Below are positions 1-12,267 of a DNA stretch of 64,000 nucleotides, piece after piece. The notes under the pieces are model-generated. The model saw only the letters and a list, made by a program, of their open reading frames with translations. It did not search any database and was not told where the DNA came from. Source of the stretch: Brachypodium distachyon. Lineage: Eukaryota > Streptophyta > Magnoliopsida > Poales > Poaceae. Where the stretch lies: the NCBI RefSeq assembly GCF_000005505.3, contig NC_016134.3:28285584-28349583 (forward strand). The letters are read 5' to 3'. Positions within the stretch are counted from its first letter, which is position 1, and every line of letters begins with the position of its first letter. The position numbers and the translations under genes were made by a program.

Positions 1-294
1 TTTCGCAGGCCAGAAAAATCTACTGTAAAATACAGCTGTACCGATCATCAATATATACGTACGTACCAACAATGTATTTGGCATATATACCGATCAATAT
101 ACATCCATACCACGTTGCTCCAAAATTAAATACCTTCCTCTTCTCTCCTCCCCCACATTTATTAATTTCCGGACGTCATCCTCTCCATCTTCTCTCGAAA
201 GCTACACGGAATACTTATCTTTTTCTCTCTTGCTAAGTAAAGTAATCAATGGTTTCCACTCTACCTCGTGCTAATCCGCCACGCTCCAAAGACC

Positions 295-302
295 TATAAA
301 TA
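295..302 (+). promoter_or_regulatory. TATA box of the gibberellin oxidase gene
   Basis: A TATAAATA motif lies about 100 bases before the start codon at 400, in a C-rich context typical of grass core promoters. This would put transcription start near 325-335 and give a short leader of about 70 bases. The motif is seen directly; the start site is inferred. Confidence 0.6.
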
Positions 303-393
303 CCCCCGCTCCGGCGCTCCTCGTGCCTCATTCAGTCATTCCTAGTACTCCAAAAGATCCAGCTGATCCAATTTGTCTGTACGTAGCTGCTAG

Positions 394-1578
<1,185 letters not shown>

Positions 1579-1868
1579 AAATTAATCGGTGAAACAATCG
1601 GAGGGTTGATAGTGCTACGTATCGGAGAAATTTGTTAACGGCAGTGGATTCGATGAGCTTGATCGGGAAGCTAGCTAGATGAGTGCGGGAGAGAGAGGAG
1701 GAAAGATGTGGTTGGTGCTTGAATAAGGTTTCCTCCATGCATGAGTCTATGTTCATCTTAATTACTTGGTTGTGAGTGTTCATATGGTTATGCATGTTCA
1801 TCTTGTGGTGATATCGACAAAGCTAATACGAGGTTTCATGCGAAAATGACGGAGTCACTTTTAGAAAA
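1579..1868. other. 3' flank of the gibberellin oxidase gene
   Basis: Probable 3' untranslated region and intergenic sequence. No further gene is seen. The last eight bases (1861-1868) are one copy of the target duplication of the next element. Confidence 0.5.
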
Positions 1869-2726
1869 GAGCTTTTTTACGGTATCCTGGTACTCCAAAT
1901 CGTAACATGGCGTACCAGACATATCTGATGGTTAATAGCAAAAGGGTAATTTGGTCTTTTCTCCTATTCTAATCGGTGTGTCCAGCCCAGCCCGACCCAG
2001 ATGGCCAGACCGGTCTCCGTCATCGCCGCCAGAACGCCCAGGCTGATCTCCATCGCCGACGCCAGAACTCCTCGCCTGAAATCGATTCGCCGACCCCAGC
2101 CCGCGCGTTCCAATCGAGCAGCAGCGCCGCTCCCCATCGCCCCCACTGCCGTTCTTCGCCGCAGTCCCAGCCAATCGAGCCACAGCGCCGCCCAGTCCTC
2201 TCCATCGAGCATCAGAGGCCGTCCCAGCTCGATCGATCGATGCATGGTCCTCGTCGCCGGCTGGGTCACCTCGATCTTCCCAGCGCCCGCTGGAAAGTAC
2301 CATCTCCGCCGTTGGCTGACCGGCCTCGTCTCCTCCGTCGGCGCCGCGGCGGCCAAAACGAGTGTCGCGACTGCCAAAATTCAAATCGCCGCACGGCGGC
2401 CTCCTCCGCCTTGCCGGTGCAGCACCTCGTTCCCTCCACCGCCAGACCGGACCTTCCTGCAGCTGCAGCAGTGCCTTCGGTCGGCTCTAATGGTGCAGTG
2501 ACCTCATCCCATCCGCGCGCGGACGAAGCTTTTTTTTTTCATTGCAAACCACAGGATCGACCAAACTATCCCAAGACAATTACGATTTTGCCCTCCAACT
2601 CAAGATACTCCGGTGTTTCTGACTCAGTACTCCACGGGACTAAGGATGGAGTACCATCTAACACTAACCACTGGATCAGGACAAATAAACGGCTAATATT
2701 AAATTAGGGGTACTGTAAAAGAGCTC
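1869..2726. mobile_element. Non-autonomous hAT-like DNA transposon with GC-rich cargo
   Basis: The element is 858 bases long. Its ends are imperfect terminal inverted repeats that match at about 16 of 19 positions (GAGCTTTTTTACGGTATCC against the reverse complement of the right end). A perfect 8-base duplication TTAGAAAA flanks it at 1861-1868 and 2727-2734, the size made by hAT transposases. Subterminal sequences (TGATGGTTA-like left, TAACCACTGG-like right) are also partly inverted. The middle, about 1976-2520, is strikingly GC-rich and proline/arginine-rich in translation, unlike the AT-rich ends, and may be captured genic sequence. No transposase is encoded. Confidence 0.65.
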
Positions 2727-2734
2727 TTAGAAAA

Positions 2735-4258
2735 ATGCAAAAAGCACAAAGTAAACAGTTTCTAAATTTCCAGTAAGCCTTATTGTAAAACGGATAAATA
2801 GCAAAAACTGTATAATTTATCTTTTTTTGTATGGCTCGCCGTTTACAATTAGGGGCAGAGTAAAGATTTAGATATAGATGAAGGCAAAAGGAAAACATAT
2901 GTGCTTGGAGAGGACAAGCTCAGTATAAGTTCTAGTAATCTTATTTTCCTTTCATTTAGTTTAGTAAAAGGAACAGTTGCTGTGAAGCTTGTGTGGACTA
3001 CTGGACTGTTTATCAGAACTTGTTATTTTACTGGCAATATTTTGTACGGGAGATCTGAATGACTTTCATCGAACTAGTACTACATTTTATATATAATGGC
3101 AAACATAAGTGTAAATTTGATAAGCTATCTCGGGGAGTTACGCAAAATTTGTGTTCCTCACTCCTCACTGTTCTTATGCAAATGCAGCAGCAACACTGAC
3201 ACGGTTACAGGTGATTTTCTGCAGCAGTTTCTACTTGTACTGTTTGTATGATTGCATTTACTATATGATGCAACCAATATGGATTTGATCATCTATTCAG
3301 AATTGTGCTCAAGCCAGTGTAGACCATGCTTGATCCGTTAACCTCAAATCTCATATCAGATGGATTTGGCTCGCTCTCATCATGCTGAGACCAACTAATC
3401 TTAACGATGTTCATGAAGAATACGAAGAAGTATCTCTGAATTCCTTCTTGAGTAACAAAGAACTGTGGTGAGTATAAAAAACAGGCAATGTGGTTCTTTA
3501 ACCTGAATGAATGAATTCTCATATTTCACATCAACCCCGCCTGTCATAACCATCCCTGCACGCAACTAATTTTACAGGTTAACTCACCCTGGAGAGTGCA
3601 CAGACGGGTACTCCAAGCAAGAAGCAATTTCAGCACTTGGCTGTTAACTATTTCTCCTCGGCAGAGGTAAGTTAATTAACCTCTGATTATGCCAGGTTGT
3701 TAATTTTCCCGGTCCGCAGATGGATGGCACCATATCTGAATCTGAATCTGAATCTGATTCGTCCGCTTGCAATTGGCAAGTTGGCCGGTCTTCGTCCCCG
3801 ACTCGGAATAATTTCGTCGTCTCCTGATTAAGGTTATTAACCCAGCTTCTAATATACGTAATTAACCAACGACTCGATAACGCAAACGTATGTTCGAATA
3901 CACGATGAGTTCAGACGTCGCGGTGTTCTCGATCGAGGCGGCGACGCCATCGACGGCGCAGATTGCATCACCGCTGCCGTCGACGTGGCAGGAGGACAAC
4001 GGGGAGTTCGTCGACGTCGAGCTGGCGACCGGAGACGGCCACGGTGGAAAGAGCAGCCGCCACCTCGAACTGAAGCTGGCGGCGCTGTACTCAAAGATCG
4101 CGGTCCGTTGCTGTTTCCCGAGTTTTTCTGACAGAGAGTAGAATAGAATCGATCGCCGCCAAGTGGCTCTGTACAAGCACGACTAAAGTTTTGCTCCGGC
4201 GATCAGATGATCAGAAACTCGAATTCTGCCACCAATTTCTATTGTACGGTTGTATCTA
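2735..4258. other. Intergenic region without a recognised gene
   Basis: AT-rich sequence. It holds a short TCTGAA repeat near 3735-3758 and an 83-codon GC-rich open frame at 3890-4141 (+) that I do not recognise and that has no clear promoter or partner exon. It could be a gene fragment; I do not call it a gene. Confidence 0.4.
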
Positions 4259-4344
4259 CTCCCTCCGTCCCATATCAAGTGAGACGTTTTTTATACATGG
4301 ATATATCAATATTTGAACAAATTTGAATCACTTAATACGGAAAG
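4259..4344. mobile_element. Degraded Stowaway MITE
   Basis: A CTCCCTCCGTCCCATA left end follows a TA dinucleotide. The right end (ACTTAATACGGAAAG, then TA) is an eroded inverted copy. Length is 86 bases. This is the Tc1/mariner-related Stowaway family, which is mobilised in trans. Confidence 0.7.
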
Positions 4345-4346
4345 TA

Positions 4347-4808
4347 TATTTATGATGCTATGTGCAACTAGGAAGACTAATTACTCTGGCCCGAGAACAT
4401 TGTTGATGTCTTAATGTTGCTTTTGAGTTCCTGAACTTGTATTTTGGAAAGCAGAACCTGGTTTAGTTTTTGCTGTGTATGGCTGCCAGCTTAGGCCGAG
4501 GCTCCCCCTTTTTGTCTTGTTTAATTGCACTAATGATCAAAATTGTGTAGTAAAACAACATGTATAAAAATAAGACGGCGACTATTTCTCAATCGATTGG
4601 TTTTTCAGAAGAATGTTTTAAATCTCAGTCGATGCGCAAAAGTCGTTGGATTAAGATCTGAATGTCACAGAAATAGATGGGCCACACTACTAGTTTACAA
4701 GATTTCCTGAAAATTTACGACGTTAATACATGGGAGAGGTTGACCCCTCACTAGTTATGCACACTTACAACTCCAGATAGATATAATTCACTAATCATAT
4801 ATATACAC
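4347..4808. other. Intergenic region, 3' side of the F-box gene
   Basis: AT-rich and without a gene. It should contain the 3' untranslated region of the F-box gene, which is transcribed leftward. Confidence 0.4.
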
Positions 4809-6137
4809 TTAAGTACAACTCCTGATAGAAATTAGACTCTCAGCGTAAGGAACGGCGTGGTGGCGGTACAATTCGCCATCCTGTCTCCCCAAATCCACGT
4901 CCTCTTCCAGGTCCAGCGCTTCCTCTAATCGCCCGCTCTTCTCGCGGCACCAGTAGAGCTTCTCGTAGTCGACGGCCACCAGCATCCTGCCCGCGCCAGC
5001 CCACACCGGCAAGAAGGCCTCGCAGCCGAGGCCCTCATCGAAGGTATCGATGCGGCACGGCAGCGACCACGTCATGTCGCCGCCATCGTCCGCAAGCTGC
5101 CACACGTCATAGACCGTCGCCGATGCTGTGTGGAGGTAGCAGAGGTGCCCGTCCAGGCTCGTTAAGGTGTTTAGTGTGTAATGGTAGGAGGTGCCCGGCG
5201 GCAACGGGATCACGGCGAACTTGTTGTCACGGAGACTGAATTTCAGCAGCCTGTTGTTGGTGGATGCCCAGTAGAAGGTTCCTTCTATGCAAACCGGACG
5301 GGTCGAGATGATTGGCAGCGGCGGGTCTTCGGTGAGCTCCCATGACCAGGAGTCGTCGTCGTCGCCGCCGCCGCCGCCGAGCGTGAACAACTCGTGGCCG
5401 ATGTCGTAGTCCAGGGTACCATCGTCGGCGCTGCAGGCCTCGTAGCGGCGGTAAAAGTACGTGGCGACGACGTGCCGGTTGGTGTACGGGTTGAAGCCGA
5501 GCGCCGCCGCGCCGGGCTCCGGCCGGCATTCGCGGACGTCGGGGGTCCCTTGTGGAAGGGCGACGAACTCGTGTGTGGCCGGGTTGCACACGAACACCTG
5601 GTCTCCAGCAGTGGCGAGGGCGACCAGCCCGTCGCAGTGCGTGGGGAAGATCATGTTCGTCATGCCTGCTAATTGCTCAGTTGGCTGATGATTAATAAGA
5701 GATTTCTTGAGCATCAACTCCGGCTCGATGGCGCTGTCGTCATCATCTGCCGGCGGCTGGAGCTGTCCAAGGCGAAGGCGGAGGAAGCTGATATCCTCGG
5801 AGAGCTCGTGGTCTCCGTCAGCGATGCGGGGGATGACGAGGACGTCCGGCGGAGCCCAGCGGGAGCGGCGGCGGTGGTCGCGGGCGAAGCCGGCGTCGGC
5901 GATGGCGGCGCGCCAGACGCGGCAGACGGACTTGAAGCGCATCGGGCATTTCGCGGGGAGGCGCGCCAGGATCTCCGAGATGATTACGTCGTCTGGGAGG
6001 GTGCAGGCCGCCGGCGGCGTTTGTTGGAGCAGGAGGGTCGGGAATGATCCATAATCCTGTTGGCTGCTGTATGCATGTATCCCGTTTGCTCTTGTACGGG
6101 CGTCGGCCTCCAATTGCATGTGCGTAGGCAGATACAA
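4809..6137 (-). CDS. F-box protein with F-box-associated domain
   Basis: A single uninterrupted 442-residue frame. Residues 47-85 form the F-box (LPDDVIISEILARLPAK, then CRVWRAAIAD), the helical motif that binds SKP1 in SCF ubiquitin ligases. The rest fits an F-box-associated beta-propeller-like domain: CDGLVALA, VCNPATHEFVALP, LGFNPYTNRHVVATYFYRRYEA and a FYWAS.N.LLKFSL segment, which recur in grass FBA-type proteins. An internal acidic/glycine insert (GGGGGDDDD, about residues 255-263) is low complexity. Such proteins select substrates for ubiquitination in nucleus or cytosol; the substrate is unknown. The first ATG is uncertain: about 40 residues precede the F-box, and a later start near Met7 is possible. 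Intronless structure is normal for this large, fast-evolving family. Confidence 0.85.
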   Translation of the reverse strand: MYLPTHMQLEADARTRANGIHAYSSQQDYGSFPTLLLQQTPPAACTLPDDVIISEILARLPAKCPMRFKSVCRVWRAAIADAGFARDHRRRSRWAPPDVLVIPRIADGDHELSEDISFLRLRLGQLQPPADDDDSAIEPELMLKKSLINHQPTEQLAGMTNMIFPTHCDGLVALATAGDQVFVCNPATHEFVALPQGTPDVRECRPEPGAAALGFNPYTNRHVVATYFYRRYEACSADDGTLDYDIGHELFTLGGGGGDDDDSWSWELTEDPPLPIISTRPVCIEGTFYWASTNNRLLKFSLRDNKFAVIPLPPGTSYHYTLNTLTSLDGHLCYLHTASATVYDVWQLADDGGDMTWSLPCRIDTFDEGLGCEAFLPVWAGAGRMLVAVDYEKLYWCREKSGRLEEALDLEEDVDLGRQDGELYRHHAVPYAESLISIRSCT

Positions 6138-6189
6138 TGGGTTGGTTAGCGCGTGATTAGTTCGACTCCGAGTGGTTAATTAACCAGTA

Positions 6190-6790
6190 AGTTTTTTTTA
6201 AGAAACGTCAGGTTTTATTTGATTCAATAAACAATGTACAATTGAAACTAAAACCAACAACAAAAAGTTCTGATGAAACTAAAAGTTATGTCAAGAGTTT
6301 TTGAAGTAAAAAACTCTTGATCCGTCATCCGTATCTTGAAACTCTCCATTTCTCCGGTGATGAAATTGCAGAAGACAAAAAATGCGCAACCTAGATTAAC
6401 CTTGTAGGTTTTGAATAGCCACATGAGTCGCTCACTGCAACCGATGAGAACTTAATATCGTTGAACGCACTCTGACCGGAGACACACCCTTTGCAAGGCA
6501 GGTTGTCGATCTGCTGATTTGTCGCCGAACCAACTAGAAAGAAGACCAAAATAACGAAAAAACAAACCGCGAGATCCGCTAGCTCCATGGAGTAGATCGT
6601 GTTGACTACACCAGAAAGAGGATAGAGCCGGGAGACTATTATTCCATACGCCGTCCCTTCTCCACCAAGATGCCGTCACGAGGACACAAAACGTCACAAA
6701 GAAGATAGATAAACTGCAGTCAGACGTTGATCTATGATTTCCCTCGTCACCCGATGCCTAATCGGCGGTCGGAGAGGAGGGGAACCGGAA
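6190..6790 (-). repeat. Possible retroposed sequence ending in poly(A), minus strand
   Basis: Read on the minus strand, a GC-rich leader near 6790 runs into an AT-rich tail and ends in a run of A (T run at 6192-6199 on plus). That polarity is that of a LINE/SINE 3' end or processed transcript. No conserved coding domain is seen and no target duplication could be fixed, so this is tentative. Confidence 0.3.
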
Positions 6791-7003
6791 GAAAAACGCA
6801 GATCCGAAGACTCCTGGCCGCTAGGATTCCACCTAGTCGAGCGAGTGAACTAGACGATGAAGCTGCCTACCGATACGCGCTGGGCCGCGGTGCTCCGTAT
6901 TGATCGATCCTTGTTCAGAAACGCGTTTCGCTTTCCCACAGTGGCCGGCCCAAGAAGCAAGATCGTTCAAGGCCCAGGCCCAGGCGTGGAGCAGTGACCA
7001 TTT

Positions 7004-7104
7004 GACCCTCCTTAGTTTAAACAAATGAGTCTTTTTAAAAAAAGTTGTGTCATTTTAAAATTTTAGTTCGTTTGGTTGAACTAAGGAGGGTCAGGGTACC
7101 CTGA
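7004..7104. repeat. Short inverted repeat with adjacent 14-base palindrome
   Basis: Arms at 7004-7024 and 7072-7092 (GACCCTCCTTAGTT core) pair at about 19 of 21 positions around an AT-rich 47-base loop. The perfect palindrome TCAGGGTACCCTGA overlaps the right arm at 7091-7104. It looks like a small foldback or MITE remnant. Confidence 0.55.
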
Positions 7105-7424
7105 GGGTCACAATTTTGCAGCTCTATAGAAGCTAGGCAGCAACGAGAGTTGCTTTAAAAAGGGCCCATATTTAGGTTGAAACGGTCCAATTTTCCGGAA
7201 ATTTGTTTTGAATTAGTGCAAGTTGAGTAAAAAAGTTTTAGAAGTCCATCACGCTCACCTGCTCTCTGCAGCTTTTTAAAAAACTCATGCCGTCGACCAA
7301 TTTTCCGGGAACCCCTGCAGCTTATAAACCGTACCCAATTACCCGTCGACCAATCGCCCAGCACGCTCCCCTGCTCTCTGCAGCCTTCCGTCCCTCGATT
7401 AGTCGATTCTCTCCGGCGGCGTGA

Positions 7425-9503
7425 GATCGACAAGGGCAAAGCTCATGCCGGACCCGGCGAGAGCGAGACCCAGCGGCGCACGTACGAGGTCCTGGACGCC
7501 GTGGCAGCCCTGGAGCCCGGCACCGCGCGGCGGCTCTGCTCGACGGTGCGGCAGATGCGTCGCAGCTCCTCCGCCGACACGGACGCCATGAAGAACGCGC
7601 GGCAGCTCCTCCGTAGCGCCATGTCCGGCATCGACGACTACGCCGCCGTCTACAGGGCCTGGATCGCCATGGAGACCGAGGACAGCGGCATCGGCATCGG
7701 CGTCGCCAGGGAGCTCGTCCTGGACTGGGGTTGCGTGTGCACGGCCGAGGGCACTGCCGACGAGTACGCCGCGTTCTGGATCGATTACCTCGCCTTCGAG
7801 CTCAGGCAAGGCTAGAGGGGTTCTTAAGGGAATTGATTTTTTTAGAGCTAGACTTCTATGGCAAGAGAAAGAAAATGTTAAGAAATATCATCTAGTTAGT
7901 TGGCCTTTTATCTGTCCTCCTAGAGACCAAGGTGGGCTTGGGGTGACAGATGTCAGTATTAAAAATATTTGTTTACTATGCAAGTGGTTGTGGAAGTTAG
8001 AAACTAGCGATGGTATTTGGCAACAATTGATTAGAAATAAATATCTTAGAGCTAAGTCTATTCATGAATTCAATGTTAAAACTGCCAAGTCTCAATTCTG
8101 GTCTGGCCTAATTCATATTAGAGAGATTTTTTACAGATATTGTAAAAAGGAAGTTAGGAATGGAAAAAATACATGTTTCTGGGAAGATTGGTGGGTAGGT
8201 GACTCCCCTTTAAAAGTTACATACAGTAGACTTTACAATTTAACTGATAGGAAATATATTACTGTTGAGACTGTTAGAAAAGAAGGTTGGGGCTGCTTTA
8301 AATTCAGGAGACACCTGTGGGGTGATACATTACAGCTTTTTATGGAGATGGTTAGGATTTGCGATGGGATACCCATTAGTCAAGATAATGATAAATGTGT
8401 TTTGCTTCTTGATAAGAAGGGGGTCTTCACAGTTAAGTCTTTATACAATTCTTTGGTTGCCAATCAGATTGCTGTGCCTTTTAAGAATATTTGGAAAATT
8501 AAGATACCCTTAAAGATTAGGATTTTCATGTGGCTGATAGCTAAGAAAAGCATACTTACTAGAGACAATTTATTACATAGAGGTTGGAAAGGCCCTAGTA
8601 CTTGTTTATTTTGTAGTCTGGATGAGTCTATTGATCATTTATTCTTACATTGTCCAGTAGCTAAGTTCTCATGGGGTATTGTTGGATGTGCTACCGGCAT
8701 TAAGACTTTACCTTCTACTATGGATCAAATTAGTGACTGGATTTACAGTTTTCCTTACATTCATCGTAAGATTTTGTTTATTGGTGTGGCGGCTCTTTGT
8801 TGGACAATTTGGAAAACAAGGAATGAGGCTTCTTTTCAAAGTAAATTCCCAAAAGATCCTGCTAACGTGGTTTTTTTTGTTGTGTTATTGGTTGAAGTAC
8901 TGGGCGGGTCTTCAGAAGGGTAGCATGAAGGAGAAGCTGATGATGGGGGCGCAGTTACTTCAGCTGGTGGCGACCGATGTTCTGCATCCTCGGCATGGCT
9001 GGAGTCTCTGTCAGAGAAGAATACTGGGAACTTGAGGAGCTCTGTGTTTTGCTGAGAACTGGTTTTGATTTTGGCCTGGAGCCATGCTTCTACTTGTAAT
9101 TTGTGGAGTCCAGTCAGGCTGGAGGTCTGGCTGTTTTTACTTTCCTGTCTTTACCTTTCTTGAGGATGGACCTCGTTAAGACTTGGATCTTGTAGTCCGA
9201 TTTCCTTAATGAAATCGGGAGCGTGCTCCTTTTTCAAAAAAAAAAAATGGCGGCGCGGTGGGCGTCCGGGCTGTTGTAGCGGATGCCGCCAGGGCGTGCC
9301 CGCAAGACGCCGCCGTGCGCGCCATGTGCGCCCTGGCGGAGCGCCGGCTCGCCGCGGGTACTCCTGCGACGCCGAGGTGTCGTCGCTGGTGGACGAGGCT
9401 CGGGCGTGCTCCGTCGAAGGCGGTCATGGCCGTCGCTGCTTGTCGCTGTTCGCCTGCCGCCGCGTGGGTTCGTAGCGACATGGCCGACGAGCTTCGGAGG
9501 TAG
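7425..9503 (+). pseudogene. Helical-repeat (HAT/TPR-like) gene, copy A, split by a LINE
   Basis: The coding sequence runs from about 7425 to 7812 and resumes at about 9248-9503 after a LINE insertion. The two parts join to a product collinear with copy B at 10190-10795. Segments such as YRAWIAMETEDSGIG and FWIDYLAFELR, followed by ARACPQDAAVRAM, have the W..Y..fE spacing of half-a-TPR (HAT) repeats, as in RNA-processing factors; this assignment is by pattern only. The start codon present in copy B (MGKA) is missing here: the equivalent bases are altered and the first in-frame ATG is far inside. Missing start plus insertion make it a pseudogene. I do not know the ancestral function. Confidence 0.6.
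7812..9247 (+). mobile_element. 5'-truncated L1-type LINE (C-terminal reverse transcriptase end)
   Basis: Only the 3' end of a non-LTR element is present. The open frame 7943-8923 encodes the region after reverse transcriptase: W..LI..KYL..K, SQFW.GL, then the zf-RVT zinc-binding segment (FMWLIAKKSILTRDNLL, CLFC, HLFLHC). An untranslated tail ends in 12 A at 9236-9247. The 5' truncation is typical of target-primed reverse transcription. It sits inside copy A of the helical-repeat gene: the bases on each side are contiguous in copy B. The target duplication is short or absent (AAGGC-like left, AATGGC right). No endonuclease or RT core is left, so it is immobile. Confidence 0.85.
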
Positions 9504-10189
9504 ATGACCGGATTCATTGGATCCTCGTAGTTGTAGGACAATGTAGAACATCGGAAGATTCAGTTGAGAGTTGTATAAATTCAGTCGATCGAATTGCTTG
9601 ATTGGTCTGTCAGGTTGTGCTGCAGCCTGCAATAGTTGCCTGTTGCTATGATCTGATCTGATCTGTTTCTTTTTCTTTTTCTTTTTTTTCTTTTTTGAGG
9701 AACGGCCGTTTCAGCACTCCACGCTTCTGTATCTGCCCATCTGCACGTGCATGATCTCACCACCCTCGCTTCTTTTTACGAAATCCGGTAGTACTCAAAA
9801 AAATTTAAGTGTTTGTAGAACTCTACTTGCTGCATCTGGTTCAGATAATCGCACAAGAGTTCATGATTTCATCTAAATGTTCTCTTTTGTGTTTTGCAGA
9901 AAAGAATTTCTAAGTATTTGGTGTGTGTTTAGAGCAAGAAAACACCCATGTAAGTTTGCATCTGTTTTCTGACGGAGGACCCTATTCGTTCTTGGCAGAT
10001 TGGCATACGAGAGCGAATAGATTTGGTCTCAAGCTTGCTCTTTATTTTCTTTTTCGTGTTTTACAACCCTCGACTGAATCTTTCAATACACTGGATCGCT
10101 GTAATTATCACGTAGATAAACTGTACAATCAGTAATCCAATGAATCCGGCCTAGTTCTGAAGCTCGAATCTTCTTACATCGACATTGTG
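9504..10189. other. Spacer between the two inverted gene copies
   Basis: Contains the 3' untranslated remnants of both copies. A CCGGATTCATTGGAT motif occurs near 9510 and inverted near 10135, and again near 10205. There is a pyrimidine tract at about 9664-9698. No separate gene is seen. Confidence 0.5.
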
Positions 10190-10795
10190 CTACAAAGGAT
10201 CTAATGAATCCGGTCTAGTTCTGAAGCTCGTCATCGCCATGGCCGCTGACGACGGAGTCGTCCGCGTGCGCCGCGCGAGTCTCGTCCACCAGCGACGGAG
10301 CCTCGTCCTCGGCGCAGGAGCAGGAGCAGCGGCCGCCCTGGCGCACATGGCGCGCACGGCGGCGTCGTGCGGGCACGCCCTGGCCGCGTCCGCCGCGACG
10401 GCCCGGACGCTCGCGGCGCCGCCGTGGCGGAGCTCGAAGGCGAGGTAGCCGATCCAGAACGCGGCGTACTCGTCGGTGGTGCCCTCGGCCGCGCACACGC
10501 AGCCCCAGTCCAGGACGAGCTCCCTGGCGACGCCGACGCCGATGCCGCTGTCCTCGGTCTCCATCATGGCGATCCAGGCCCTGTAGACGGCGGCTTAGTC
10601 GTCGATGCTGGACATGGCGCCGCGGAGGAGCTGCCGCGCCTGCTTCATGCCGTCGGCGTCTGCGGAGGAGGAGCGGCGCATGTCGCGCACAGCCGAGTAG
10701 AGCCGCTGCGCGGTGCCGGGCTCCAGGGCGGCCGCGGAGTCCAGGAGCTCGTACTTGCGCCGCGTCTCGCCGGGTCCGGCTTGAGCCTTGCCCAT
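10190..10795 (-). pseudogene. Helical-repeat (HAT/TPR-like) gene, copy B, with nonsense codon
   Basis: The minus-strand frame starts at 10795 (MGKAQAGPGETRRKYELLD) and runs 66 codons to a TAA at 10595-10597. The same frame continues to 10190 (AAVYRAWIAMMETEDSG, then FWIGYLAFELRHGG and ARACPHDAAVRAMCAR). Copy A has TAC at the matching codon, so the TAA looks like a single C-to-A change. There is also an extra Met in the WIAM(M)ETED stretch. The pattern suggests HAT-type helical repeats, function unknown. It lies tail-to-tail with copy A about 0.7 kb away. If read-through or another start is used a short protein is possible, but pseudogene is the simpler reading. Confidence 0.6.
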
Positions 10796-12267
10796 GTCGA
10801 TGGCACGGGATGATTCCGTTCTGGAATCGTGGTAGCGCGTACGGGACTTGTTTTCGGTTTACGCTGTGTTAAAACTAATTCATGATGAACTCAAAAACTT
10901 TGTGACTTGACTTTCACTAATACAAAATAAAATTTCAGAAATTTGGAGGAAGATCCAAAACAATCAAGAACAAAATTCCAAAACTTTTTGAAAGAACAGA
11001 TGATCCAATTCCGGAACGTGCGCACCCTCGTAGATGTGCTCATTTTAATTTTTAAATTTTTTTATCTCTCGAACCAGTAATCTGATTAAAGATACAAGTG
11101 CTTCAAGACAAGACCATAATTTAATATGTTTTGACGATATTTTTCCGCCGCCATCGATTACCATGTTAAATTATCATGGCTGCCATTTTATTTGTGAAGG
11201 GTTACCATATTAATAATTGATCCATCAATGAGATAAGGTTAGCAAGTTAAAAACTTGTATTTAAACATTGCATTGCAATTCAAGCTGATAGAATGAATAT
11301 TTTAGTGTTTAAACAACTAAGAGATGCTATCAAAAGCATAAAAATGCATTGATCCAAATTTTTACCAGGCACATGTTGATTCTTAGCAAACTAGTAATTA
11401 AGCGATACTAACATGGTAAACAATGAATCATTACCATATAAAAAACACAGCCACCCACAGGGGAGGAAAACCTAGCCACCACCCTTCCAATCTCACCCAA
11501 GAAAGTGCAGACCACCGTCTAGAACACGAGTCCCCTCCTCCGCTGCCTGCCGCTCCGACGACGGGAAGGGGTGGGGACCCTTGATCTGGGTTGTGTGATG
11601 GTTAGGACTCTAAGAAGGTTTGGTTTCTCCGTAATGGCACTATGGTGGATATGGATATGTCACGGTAGAAGAATAAGGTTTACTCGATCCGCAATCCACC
11701 TCATCGGCGGTGTAGGGGAGGGCAGTGTATCGTTTGGTTGTTGCTCTTTTGGAATAGTGGATTTGGTTTCGTTTTCGTGTTTTGCAGTTGGTTTTCGTTT
11801 CATGGTGCCTCTTCTCTGATCGTTGAGGTTCGGCCATCTTCGACTCCGTCACGAAGCTAGTGAGGTTAGGTCTCTTCGTCAACTTCTTCTCCTGGACAAG
11901 GTCTGTTTCTCATAGCACTATCGTCGGCATCTTCTGGCTTCGATCGCGACTTTCCGGCTGCTGAGTCAACAACGTGTTCATGGCTCCGACGTGATTCGAA
12001 GATTCAGATGCAGCATCGAACTTCGTTCACGACGTGTCATCGGTGAGTGTAGGAGAGAGACAACGTCGTTTTCCTACAAGGATTTGTGTGTAGTTTTCTT
12101 TTACATAAAAGATGGCCCTGTGAAGATTGATTGATTTAATATTTGACATTGGCTTTCTCGCTGAAAAACAAACATGATAAACAAATGGCAGAAAAAACTC
12201 TACAGGGGACAAACTTTACACGTGAATTCTCCTTCTTGTCCAATGTAGGAGAGCAGCACATTTGTAC
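10796..12267. other. Intergenic region upstream of polymerase delta
   Basis: Positions 10850-11450 are AT-rich with no gene. From 11450 to 12060 the sequence becomes GC-mixed and resembles an untranslated leader or repeat fragment, with short frames only (82 codons at 11571). I recognise no domain here. Confidence 0.4.

Noticed and set aside
1976..2707. 243-codon and 166-codon frames in the GC-rich core of the hAT-like element
   Set aside because: Pro/Arg/Ser-rich translations in overlapping frames without start context or known domain; explained by base composition.
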